The notes beneath the pieces were generated by a model that saw only the letters and a list, made by a program, of their open reading frames with translations, was not told where the DNA came from and ran no database searches. From Laspinema sp. D2d (lineage in GTDB: Bacteria; Cyanobacteriota; Cyanobacteriia; Cyanobacteriales; Laspinemataceae), in assembly GCF_025370755.1 (NCBI RefSeq), contig NZ_JAMXFC010000032.1, positions 1-64,000 on the forward strand: a DNA stretch of 64,000 nucleotides. The letters are read 5' to 3'. The position numbers were made by a program, and so were the translations under genes. This document shows, piece by piece, positions 33,298 to 42,900 of the stretch. Position 1 is the first letter of the stretch. Each line of letters opens with the position of its first letter.

Positions 33298-35505
33298 TCA
33301 AACTACCTGAAAAGTAATCGATAAAGCCGCCATTTCTTCTGCTTGGGCAATGCGAGAACGCGGGTCAAATGACGCCGTAATATTGCGAGTTTGGCTTAAA
33401 TCAGTCCATAAACTTTCCACCGCCGAAACCGATTCCTCTTCCAACCCTAAAACTCCCTCCCGCGTCCCCCGCGCTGCGGCAATTTGTTGTAACTGTTGTA
33501 GGGAAGTTCGCAAGGGAGATAAACTCGCGATCGCCAACATTTCAGCCGTGCCCAAGGGCGGTGAAATTGTCAACTTAAACGGATCGCGATCGCCATCAGG
33601 AATCAACCGGGTTTCCCCTGCCTTCACCAACGCTGCATCAATGCCAGCAGTCCAACTATTCGGAAAAACCACCACCAATTCCCCCGTCGTTGTAATCACT
33701 AACAAAGTCACATATAAATCCCTATTTTCCCCATTCCTTACCTCACACTGTACCTCCACCCCAACCGGAACCGCTGGAATCCCCCCTCCCAAGTTCGGTG
33801 TCACGACTTCAGTGGTTCTCCCAGTTCCCCCGCGCGCCGTAAACGCACTCGCTGAAAACTGCGCCTGAGACCCCTGCAACACCTTCAACCCCATTGATAC
33901 ATTCAACCGAGAGGATTCCGCATTCAAAGTGAGTTTAACCAGTCGCGCCGCCAACAATGCGCGAAACTTACTTTTCAGGCGATCGCACCCCGCAACCACC
34001 GACTCTCCCACCTTCCCAAACGAACCCGGAATCAAATCCAAACCCGCACCATATAACCCCAAACTCCCTACTGCCGGAACCTCCCCCACCCCGGATTCCC
34101 GGACCTCCTGATGTAGCGCCTCCGTCATCCGTCCCAAAATATAATGCACCTGCGTTTCCCCTAACGGCAATGCTTCCATCCGTTCCACCGCAGCAACTGC
34201 CTGTTTTGCTGCCTCCCACTCTCCCCCCAACGACTCATCCAACCCAATCCGCAACGTGAGATTTTCCGGAATCGCCCGCGCCTGTTCCTGCAACAGCGCA
34301 CCGGGTTGCAATCCTGCCGAAGGTGCGACTGCCTTCCCCTGCGCTACCAACCCTTGCCGTGACTCAATTTGCACCAATCCCCCCGCATCTCCATCCGTCG
34401 CCAGCGCAAACACCGCATTGCTATTAAACGCCGTCAACGACTGCGGGTCAATCCCCCCTAACCACAATTGCAGGCGATCGCCATTCACTGCCGTAATCAC
34501 CGCCTCTGCCGGATTGGACTGTACCGGCAGGAAATAAGTCGGTTTCGATTCATTCCCGCTTCCCGGTTTAACCTCCATCTCCGGAACTTGCTGAGTCGAA
34601 GAAATGCGTGTCGTAGTGCGTGCGACATTCCCTAACACCGTCTGCACCACGTGACTCCCCGTTTGCTGCCATAGATACTGAGTGAGAGCATAAGTAAACG
34701 CCCCGGCAAAAAATCCCTCAAACGGTGTATCTGCCGCCAACTGCGTCGCTGCTGCCGAAGCAATCACCACCCCTTTTGCTACTCCCTTTTGCCGGTCCTC
34801 CATAAACTTTTCTTCTGAAATTCCCAACTTAGACACCCACTGCTGATGATATTCCCGTTCCTCCAAACTGGGATAATCCCCGCCAGGAATTGCCCGAATC
34901 GTCAAATTCCCCCGCTTGCCACCCCCCGAGTGACAACTATCTAAAACTACCGTAATATTTTCCGTATTAATTGCTGACATCCACAGGAACAAACTCGCCC
35001 CCATAATATCAGAAACCATCGCCTGTCCTTCCTGAATTTCCGCAGTGCGATCGCTCGGAACAAACGTACTATTCAACCGTTCCCGAGGATTCCCCAACGG
35101 ATTATAAGGATTAACCACCTGTGCGCCATGTCCCGAAAAATGAAACACTACCACATCACCCGGTTTTGCCTGAGCAATTAAATGAGATTCCACCGCCTCA
35201 ATCAACCCCGCCCGAGTCGGTTTAATTGCTGTATCATCGGTCACCATCAAAATATCCTGGGGATTAAATCCAAACCGATGAATCAACAACTCTCGCTGTA
35301 ACTCAACATCCGTAATACATCCCCGTAACGGACTAACCTTAGCCTGAGAATAATCATTAATTCCTATTAATAACGCCAACTTACGCGGTGTATCCTGAGC
35401 CAAAACCCGAGCATACCGTAACCCTTGCCGCTGAATCTCGAATTGACTCCACCCTAAAGCCGCTAAAGCCGCCCCTGCACCCTGAACAAAATAACGCCGT
35501 TTCAT
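33298..35505 (-). CDS. caspase-like protease (orthocaspase) with C-terminal DUF4384-like region
   Basis: A 735-residue C14-family protease. A Tat-like N-terminus (KRRYFVQGAGAALAALGW) suggests export. The caspase domain spans residues ~40-290: LALLIGINDYSQAKVSPLRGC, catalytic His126 in FHFSGHGAQ, and catalytic Cys191 in VVLDSCHSGGG, both intact. The C-terminal half (~350-735) has no firm domain, but VTLLVITTTGELVVVFPNS near 605-625 is typical of the DUF4384 region found in other bacterial caspases. It cleaves after Arg/Lys in known members. It lies between the two CHAT genes, on the same strand as the giant one. Confidence 0.93.
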   Translation of the reverse strand: MKRRYFVQGAGAALAALGWSQFEIQRQGLRYARVLAQDTPRKLALLIGINDYSQAKVSPLRGCITDVELQRELLIHRFGFNPQDILMVTDDTAIKPTRAGLIEAVESHLIAQAKPGDVVVFHFSGHGAQVVNPYNPLGNPRERLNSTFVPSDRTAEIQEGQAMVSDIMGASLFLWMSAINTENITVVLDSCHSGGGKRGNLTIRAIPGGDYPSLEEREYHQQWVSKLGISEEKFMEDRQKGVAKGVVIASAAATQLAADTPFEGFFAGAFTYALTQYLWQQTGSHVVQTVLGNVARTTTRISSTQQVPEMEVKPGSGNESKPTYFLPVQSNPAEAVITAVNGDRLQLWLGGIDPQSLTAFNSNAVFALATDGDAGGLVQIESRQGLVAQGKAVAPSAGLQPGALLQEQARAIPENLTLRIGLDESLGGEWEAAKQAVAAVERMEALPLGETQVHYILGRMTEALHQEVRESGVGEVPAVGSLGLYGAGLDLIPGSFGKVGESVVAGCDRLKSKFRALLAARLVKLTLNAESSRLNVSMGLKVLQGSQAQFSASAFTARGGTGRTTEVVTPNLGGGIPAVPVGVEVQCEVRNGENRDLYVTLLVITTTGELVVVFPNSWTAGIDAALVKAGETRLIPDGDRDPFKLTISPPLGTAEMLAIASLSPLRTSLQQLQQIAAARGTREGVLGLEEESVSAVESLWTDLSQTRNITASFDPRSRIAQAEEMAALSITFQVV

Positions 35506-36125
35506 AATACACCTGGGAAAAATTTAGGAACAATTTGAAACCGTATCACCCTAAACCAGATTCCCCCAATTTTACTCGAAAGATGGGCAAATTCCAACTC
35601 CCCCCTAACCTAAACTGGGGGTTTGCTCTCAATGTAGTCACAGATCTCCTATAAATAAAATACCCAATTAGGCCCTCTCCTCATAGGAAACCCACCCCAA
35701 ATCACTGAACTCTCACTAAACTCCTCTAAAAACATTAAAAAATTATTAAATTTTACACAACTCCACCATAAACCTATGCTATCGTGTCGAAACCCTTAAC
35801 CTAATTGAACAAATAAACCTAGTCCAATCCACCCCAAACCTACTCCCGAAAAACCCTCTGTAATTCCATCCATCCAAGGCCAAAATCATAAAAATTTTTC
35901 AGTTAAAATCAGGAAAATCTGGGGTTATTCAACCCAATTATCCGATTTATTAAACTTTAAAGAGAGTCCAAAAGCCTGCCCCAGTCCCGGATCGATTCGC
36001 CGCTAGACCTTCCACTCCCCTGAGATTACAAAAAAGACCAGTAACAAAGGCGATCGGCTCCTTCAAATGGAAGTTTTTAATGCTTAAATAATCACTTACA
36101 AATTCACAAATCAGGATTTAAAGCA
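35506..36125. other. divergent intergenic region, protease cluster
   Basis: About 620 AT-rich bases between the caspase (minus) and TPR-CHAT (plus) genes. No gene is seen. It should hold both promoters; stretches such as AATTTTTCAGTTAAAATCAGG near 35895 are AT-rich enough, but I cannot name a site. Confidence 0.5.
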
Positions 36126-39100
36126 ATGGTGCATCACGGGTTATTACTACTATCTCATTCAGCATTGACTATAGCCACAACTCTGCTACTCGGCGCAAGT
36201 GTTGTCCCGCCAAGTTCAGCCCAGGACATGGAAAAATTATCCGAATTAACCAGAATTGGAGAGAGTTTGATTGCCCAGAATAGTAGCAGTGCAGAGGGGA
36301 GTGCAGAGGGCGATCGGTTGTTCCAAGAAGGAGTCCAACTGTTTCAACAAGGGACAGCCGAATCGTTGCGTCAAGCCTTGCAAAAGTGGGAAGCAGCACG
36401 CCCACTCTATCAAGATGCAGGCGATGCCGCAAAGGAAGCAGCCACATTGTTAGGAATAGGCCGAATTTCCGACTTACTGGGAGAGAAGCAAACGGCCCTA
36501 GACTACTACAACCAATCCTTGCCCCTGTCTCAGCAAGTGGGGGATCAAGCAGGGGAAGCGGTTACCCTCAACAATATTGGCCTGGTTTACTCCGACTTGG
36601 GAGAGAAGCAAACGGCCCTAGACTACTACAACCAATCTTTGCCCCTATGGAGGCAAGTGGGGAATAAAGTAGGGGAAGCGACAACCCTCAACAATATTGG
36701 CCTGGTTTACTCCGAGTTGGGGGACAAGCAAACGGCCCTGGACTACTATAACCAATCTTTGCCCCTGAGACGGCAAGTGGGGGACCTAGCAGGGGAAGCG
36801 GTTACCCTTAACAATATTGGCCTGGTTTACTCCGAGTTGGGAGACAAGCAAACGGCCTTGGACTACTACAAACAATCCTTGCCCCTATTGCGGCAAGTTG
36901 GAGATAAAGCAGGGGAAGCAGTTACCCTCAACAATATTGGCCTGGTTTACTCCGACTTGGGAGACAAGCAAACCGCCCTGGACTACTACAACCAATCCTT
37001 GCCCCTATTGCGGCAAGTTGGAGATAAAGCAGGGGAAGCGGTTACCCTCACCAATATTGGCCTGGTTTACTCCGACTTGGGAGACAAGCAAACCGCCCTG
37101 GACTACTACAACCAATCCTTGCCCCTGTCTCGGCAAGTCGGGGATAAGGCAGTCGAAGCGGTTACCCTCTCCAGTATTGGCCTGGTTTACTCCGAGTTGG
37201 GAGACAAGCAAACCGCCCTAGACTACTACAACCAATCCTTGCTCCTGTCTCGGCAGGTGGGGGATAAAGCACAGGAAGCGGTTACCCTCTCCAGTATTGG
37301 CCTGGTTTACTCCGAGTTGGGAGACAAGCAAACATCCCTAGACTACTACAACCAATCTTTGCCCCTGTCTCGGCAGGTGGGGGATCAAGCAGGGGAAGCG
37401 GTTACCCTCAACAATATTGGCCTGGTTTACTCCGAGTTGGGAGACAAGCAAACCGCCCTGGACTACATCAACCAATCTTTGCCCCTGAGACGACAAGTGG
37501 GGGATAAAGCAGGGGAAGCGACAACTCTCTCCAATATTGGCCGGGTTTACGCCGACCTGGGAGACAAGCAAACAGCCCTGGATTACTACAACCAATCTTT
37601 GCCCCTGAGACGGCAAGTGGGGGATAAAGCAGGGGAAGCGATTACCCTCTCCAATCTTGCTTTCACCAAGCGCAGTCAAGGCAACCTCACCGAAGCGCTG
37701 ACGGACATGGGAGCGGCTATTAGTATTATCGAAGAACTCCGCACCAAAATCGACAGCGAAAAACTGCGCCAGTCTTACTTTGCTCAAAACCAAAATGCCT
37801 ACGAGTTCTACATCGACCTGCTGATGGAACTGCACCAGCAAAATCCTGAGCAAGGATATGACAAACAAGCCTTTAATACCAGCGAACGCGCCCGCGCTCG
37901 CACGTTGTTGGAAATTCTCGCTGAAGCCAATGCTGATATCCGCAATGGGATTGACCCTGAACTGCGGGAGAAGGAACTCAATTTACAGCAGCGCATCAAT
38001 GCCACGGAATCTCGTCGCATGGAGTTACTTTCTGGAGAACATACCCCGGAACAAGCCAATACCATTCAACAAGAGCTGGATACTTTGTTACGGCAACTGG
38101 ATGAATTAAGGGCGGAAATTCGGCGCACTAGCCCCCGTTATGCAGCCCTGACTCAACCTCAACCCCTGACTTCTGAACAAATTCAGCAGCAGGTTCTTGA
38201 TAAGGATACTTTGCTCTTACAATATTCCCTGGGCGAAGACCGTAGTTTCCTGTGGGCAGTAACTCCAGACAGTGTAGAGGTTTATGAACTCCCTCCGCGT
38301 GCTGAAATTGAGGAACTAGGAGAACAATTTTATCAACTAATGCAAAACCCTGAGTATCGGGGTGAGAGTCGCAATATTACCGTGTCTCCTAACCTTCCTC
38401 AAATCAATGCCTCTGCTACCGAACTGAGTCAGATGTTGTTGTCTCCCGTGGCGGATAAATTAGCTGGGAAACGGTTGTTAGTGGTTCCCGATGGGGTGTT
38501 GAATTTCATCCCTTTTGCTGCCTTACCGACGCCGGGACAAGGGGAGGAGTTAACGCCGTTATTGGTGAATCATGAAATTATCAATCTACCTTCCTCCTCG
38601 ACTTTGGCGATTCTGCGCCAACAAGGTGAGGGACGAAGTATTGCACCGAAAACCGTGGTGTTGATTGCAGACCCGGTGTTTGAACCGGATGATAGACGGG
38701 TTACGGGACAAAGTGCGGTGAAGGCATCAGATTTAGGTCGAATTATGGTGAATCGTTCGGCGGAGACAATTATCGGGCGTCCGATTCCGGCACTGCCTGG
38801 GACTCGTGAGGAAGCGGAGGCGATTTTGGCGTTAGTGCCTGGGGGTAGGGCAATGTCGGTATTTGATTTTGATGCCTCTCGCGCTACGGTGGCGAATACA
38901 GATTTAACTCAGTATCAAATGGTGCATTTTGCTACTCACGGGTTTGTGAGTAGCAGTAATCCGGAGTTGTCCGGCGTTGTGTTATCTCTCGTGGATGAGC
39001 AAGGGAATGGAGTAGATGGGTTTTTGCGCCTGCATGACATTTTTAATCTCCAGTTGAATGCTCAGGTGGTGGTGCTTTCCGCTTGTCAAACGGGACTGGG

Positions 39101-39362
39101 AGACTCGATTCGCGGTGAGGGGTTGGTGGGGTTGACGCGGGGGTTTATGTATGCTGGAACGCCTCGGTTGGTGGTGTCGTTATGGAGTGTGGATGACAAG
39201 GCAACGGCGGCGCTGATGTCGAAGTTTTATGGGAAGCTGCTTTCACAAGGGGTGACTCCGGCGCAAGCGTTGCGGGAGGCACAGTTGGAGATGTTGGCAA
39301 GTGAGGAATGGAAGTCTCCCTATTTTTGGGCGGCGTTTACTTTACAGGGAGAATGGCGATGA
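36126..39362 (+). CDS. TPR-CHAT protease with ten near-identical TPR repeats
   Basis: A 1078-residue protein. A signal-like N-terminus (HSALTIATTLLLGASVVPPSSAQ) is followed by a short helical segment, then ten tetratricopeptide repeats of exactly 40 residues (residues 119-518) built on GDKQTALDYYNQSLPL-RQVGDKAGEA-TL-NIGLVYS-L. A helical linker (~520-700) follows, then a CHAT domain (~720-1078) with His938 (HFATHGFV) and Cys987 (LSACQTGLG). The TPR solenoid should sense a partner and the CHAT protease should act on cleavage targets. The export signal, if used, places it outside the cytoplasm. The repeats are almost identical at the DNA level, which means recent duplication or gene conversion. 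Confidence 0.95.
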   Translation: MVHHGLLLLSHSALTIATTLLLGASVVPPSSAQDMEKLSELTRIGESLIAQNSSSAEGSAEGDRLFQEGVQLFQQGTAESLRQALQKWEAARPLYQDAGDAAKEAATLLGIGRISDLLGEKQTALDYYNQSLPLSQQVGDQAGEAVTLNNIGLVYSDLGEKQTALDYYNQSLPLWRQVGNKVGEATTLNNIGLVYSELGDKQTALDYYNQSLPLRRQVGDLAGEAVTLNNIGLVYSELGDKQTALDYYKQSLPLLRQVGDKAGEAVTLNNIGLVYSDLGDKQTALDYYNQSLPLLRQVGDKAGEAVTLTNIGLVYSDLGDKQTALDYYNQSLPLSRQVGDKAVEAVTLSSIGLVYSELGDKQTALDYYNQSLLLSRQVGDKAQEAVTLSSIGLVYSELGDKQTSLDYYNQSLPLSRQVGDQAGEAVTLNNIGLVYSELGDKQTALDYINQSLPLRRQVGDKAGEATTLSNIGRVYADLGDKQTALDYYNQSLPLRRQVGDKAGEAITLSNLAFTKRSQGNLTEALTDMGAAISIIEELRTKIDSEKLRQSYFAQNQNAYEFYIDLLMELHQQNPEQGYDKQAFNTSERARARTLLEILAEANADIRNGIDPELREKELNLQQRINATESRRMELLSGEHTPEQANTIQQELDTLLRQLDELRAEIRRTSPRYAALTQPQPLTSEQIQQQVLDKDTLLLQYSLGEDRSFLWAVTPDSVEVYELPPRAEIEELGEQFYQLMQNPEYRGESRNITVSPNLPQINASATELSQMLLSPVADKLAGKRLLVVPDGVLNFIPFAALPTPGQGEELTPLLVNHEIINLPSSSTLAILRQQGEGRSIAPKTVVLIADPVFEPDDRRVTGQSAVKASDLGRIMVNRSAETIIGRPIPALPGTREEAEAILALVPGGRAMSVFDFDASRATVANTDLTQYQMVHFATHGFVSSSNPELSGVVLSLVDEQGNGVDGFLRLHDIFNLQLNAQVVVLSACQTGLGDSIRGEGLVGLTRGFMYAGTPRLVVSLWSVDDKATAALMSKFYGKLLSQGVTPAQALREAQLEMLASEEWKSPYFWAAFTLQGEWR
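36480..37679 (+). repeat. ten tandem 120 bp repeats
   Basis: Ten units of 120 bases, in frame with the TPR-CHAT gene, each beginning with a GGAGA(or C)AAGCAAAC-type start. Most differ by a few bases. They are in-gene minisatellites able to change copy number. Confidence 0.95.
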
Positions 39363-39464
39363 GGGGCGGTTGATTCGTCTTGATTTCGGGAGTGGGGTTT
39401 TTTGGGCCGATCACTCTGGATAAAAAGGGTCTTGTTATTGGACTAATTTAGGAGGGTTAAGAAC

Positions 39465-39851
39465 ATGAGTGCAACCAAAGACAACGAAGAGTTTTTTCCC
39501 GATGATAATCCCAGCAAAGGAGAGTTGTTTATTGAGGTCCCCAGTAATAGTCCCCCACCTTATATTGAAGGGGTTCCCAATGCTTTTGACCCGATGGAAG
39601 AAATTCAGGCGAGGGGGATCGCTTATCGAGGGTTAGCTGGAGGAAATGTTCCTGGAATCACTCTGATTATTAGTTGGATAATGTTTGGGGTAGCTCCCCT
39701 CATCGCTCTAATCCTGATGATTGTTTTTGGCGACTATTCATTTCTACCTTTTGTTTTAGTTTCTAGTCTAATGATGGGGATTTTAATACGGGGTACTCAG
39801 GCAAAGTTGGCTAAACGAAGAGCTTTAAAGAAAAAAATAAAAAAAAGATAA
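39465..39851 (+). CDS. small membrane protein next to TPR-CHAT
   Basis: A 128-residue protein. The N-terminal 60 residues are acidic and Pro-rich (PDDNPSKGELF, NSPPPYIEGV), then two membrane helices (ITLIISWIMFGVAPLIALIL and FLPFVLVSSLMMGILI), then a very basic tail (KLAKRRALKKKIKKR). The charge pattern suggests an anchored protein with both ends inside. I do not recognise a family. It follows TPR-CHAT by 102 bases on the same strand and has a good ribosome-binding site (AGGAGGG), so it may belong to that transcription unit. Confidence 0.65.
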   Translation: MSATKDNEEFFPDDNPSKGELFIEVPSNSPPPYIEGVPNAFDPMEEIQARGIAYRGLAGGNVPGITLIISWIMFGVAPLIALILMIVFGDYSFLPFVLVSSLMMGILIRGTQAKLAKRRALKKKIKKR

Positions 39852-39856
39852 ATTAA

Positions 39857-39891
39857 ATCCCTGTTAAAACGGATACTTTTTTAACAGGGAT
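39857..39891. other. hairpin after the small membrane protein gene
   Basis: ATCCCTGTTAA...TTAACAGGGAT is a perfect 11-base stem with a loop of T-rich sequence. A U-run after the stem is missing, so termination is uncertain. It lies between convergent genes. Confidence 0.5.
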
Positions 39892-39946
39892 GGGGTTGAG
39901 TATCAATCTGAATTTATCGGAATTTGAGGGAGATTTTTAGGAGGAT

Positions 39947-42900
39947 TTAGGTCATCCAAAGGCGGCGCAAGACGGAGACGGGAATGGCATAAAACGATCG
40001 CTCACTGTAGGCGTCTCCGTTGGGTCCTTGCCGTTTTTGTTCTAAGATAAAACTGAGCAACCCAATGACTTCTCCCCATTGGTTTAATAAGGGGGAACCA
40101 CTAATTCCACCCTGGAGGGGAATGCTCACTTCTAAGACGCGATCGCTGCATATCGACTGCGGGCGAATCCGGTTGATTAATCCCACGTTACAGTAGAGAT
40201 TGTCTTCAAATCTTCCCTCGTAAACAGCAGGAAATCCTAGAGTTAAAACTCGTTCCCCTACTTCCACCAATTCAGAAAAACCCAATCGCAAGGGGGTCCG
40301 GGAAACTGAGGTGGGTTTTAAGTGCAAAATAGCGACATCATCCGGTCCCCAATGGGGTAATTGGATGGAAGCAACTTGAAGCATTCCCTGTTGAGTCATT
40401 ACCTGAATGGTGTGGGGTAAAACACATTCTCCCGTTGCTTCATTGAATACTACATGACGGTTGGTTGCTATACGATCGCCTCCGATGAAAAACCCACTCC
40501 CATTCCCCGTATATCCCGGGGAATTGACCTGAATCCAGGCTACAGAAGCCGCATAAATTTGTACAGAATGGTTGAGATTGGTAAAGTCTGGACTGTGAAT
40601 TTTTAGGGGTTGCGCTTGTGCTTGAAGTAAAGCCTGGTAATCTTGCCGTTGTCGCGATCGCGCATAAATTTCTAGTCCCAATTCTACCTGATTGAGAGAC
40701 AGGGGAAGCTCAATTTGCTGAAAATACTCTATCGCCTCAGCGTAGCGGTGCAGACTGAGAAAATATTGTGCCAATTCTTCTGCCTTGCCATCGGAATTGA
40801 CGGTCAAATTTTCAATCGCACTCACCCATTTAAGATAGGTTCCCACCACTTCTGTTAATTCCGTTACCGCTTCCCGAATTCGCTGAAGTAAACTCGACCC
40901 TTCTTGGAACATCAGCTTAACGCGATCGCTGATTTGAATTCCTTTCCAATCTAAGGACTGATACCCCTGAATCCAACTTTGACAACTCCGTTTTAAGGTA
41001 TCCCAGCGATCCTGTGCTAACCGTTCTTTCATCTCTAATTCAGGGTGATCGCGATACAGTTCTAACAACATTTGATTATCTGTTTCCGTTAACTGATATC
41101 GGTCCCGATAATTTTCATAAAACTGCAACCGTTCCCGTAATCGGATGGCTAAATCACCGAGTTCCATCTTGTCAACGGTCGCAAACTGTGTCATTATTTC
41201 TGCGGAAATTTTTTGTAAATGCCCCAATTGTTCTTGATAAGTTTTTGCTTCATAAAAGCGAGTTTGGAGGGAGGTTTGTTGAGCCGGAGTCAATAAATGA
41301 GAATCAGCAATGGTAATGCTACATTGATTTCCCGTCCCCAAATCCAACGCCGATACTTTCAAGAGACAATTGGTGTCAATGTCAAAACTGACCTCAATTT
41401 TTGGGACTCCCGCTTTGGCGGGGAAGATTCCTTCTAAGATAAATTGTCCGATTTTGAAATTTTCCTCGGGAATCGGCGATTCGCCTTGAAACACTTCAAT
41501 TTTAACCCGGGTTTGATTATCTTCAATCGTGGTGTAATTATGAGTCTTGTGGGTGGGAATCGTCGTATGTTTAGGAATCAAAACATCAAATTTAAACTCA
41601 GTGGGAGATACAGAAGACTTAATCCCGAGACTGAACGGCACTACATCTAGTAAAACGGTTTCCTGAAGTGCTCCTAATAGAATCGCTGCTTGTAAAACTG
41701 CACCCCTGGCTACGGCAGTTAACGGATCTAAATCTGCATTCGGTTTTCGTCCAAAAACTTCACGAATGCACTGCCGTACCGCAGGCATAACGGCACCTCC
41801 ACCAATCAACAGAATTCGATGGGGTTTATGAGTAATTTTCTGACAAGTTTTGCGAATCTGATTCAGCCAGGGGGCCGCCAGTTGTTCCAGTTCCTGGCGG
41901 GTGAGTTTTAAATCAAGGGTCGTACCTTTAATAAATTGGGGAAGCTGAATCGTCCAAGCCTTGCGGGTGGAAAGTTCGATTTTTAACTCTTCGCAAGCCT
42001 GACGAAGCCGGGTAGCAGCAAGGCGATCGCTGGCAATTTCATACCCCGTTTCCCGTTCAATTTTAGTCATAAAATGGCGGTACAAAATCTCGTCTAAATC
42101 CGCACTGCCTAGGGAATTATCCCCTTGAATTTCTAAGACTTCAAAAACTTTGTCTTCCACCTCAATGATAGAAATATCAAAGGTTCCCGCCCCCAAATCA
42201 GCAATTAACAGGGTTTCATTGTGAGGCACTCGATGATTCTGAGCCAAACAAGCGGCAGTGGGTTCATGAATGAGTCGTAAAACATTCATATCAGCCAGCA
42301 TTCCCGCTGTTTTAGTGGCTTGTTTTTGCGCATCATTAAAGTAAGCGGGAACCGTAATCACTGCATTGCTTATAGGAATAGCGAGGGGATAACGATCCAG
42401 ATAAGCGATTACCCATTCTTCCGGTGGGACAGTTCCCATTGCTTGCGCCGCCAAGTGAGAAACTTGTTGGACAATTTTTTGGCGGAGGCGATCGCGGGCT
42501 AATTGCCTCGCACAATTAATAATTCGGGCCGAAATTTCTTCGGGACGGTACACCACTCCCCCCGCCTTAAATTTCGTCTCTGTTCCCATTTTTCGCTTCG
42601 CCTGGGTGACAATGGCGCGGGGGGATTGACCCAGTAACTCAGGGATGGGAACCCCAACCAGTTCTCGCCCCATCTGGTCGATCGCAAACACGGAAGGAAT
42701 TTGTTGTTTGCCCTGCCATTCCACAACTTCCACTTCGGCTGTGCGTTTATTATACAAACAAACCACACTGTTACTGGTGCCGAGATCCAACCCGATTGCA
42801 TCAATGTAGTCCCCTAACACCGCTTCCGTGGCAGCTTGCACCCATCGCGGCGCTTGTTGTTCAAACTTGCGTCGATCCAAGGCTTCAATCTGCGGCAGTT

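Noticed and set aside
36480-37679. CRISPR array
   Set aside because: The units are 120 bp in-frame protein repeats with no spacers. The 27 bp repeats at 61348 also have no spacers, and no cas gene is present.
37005-37868. Minus-strand frames inside the TPR repeats
   Set aside because: They read through the 120 bp repeats in an antisense frame and just repeat one artificial unit; the TPR-CHAT frame is the real one.
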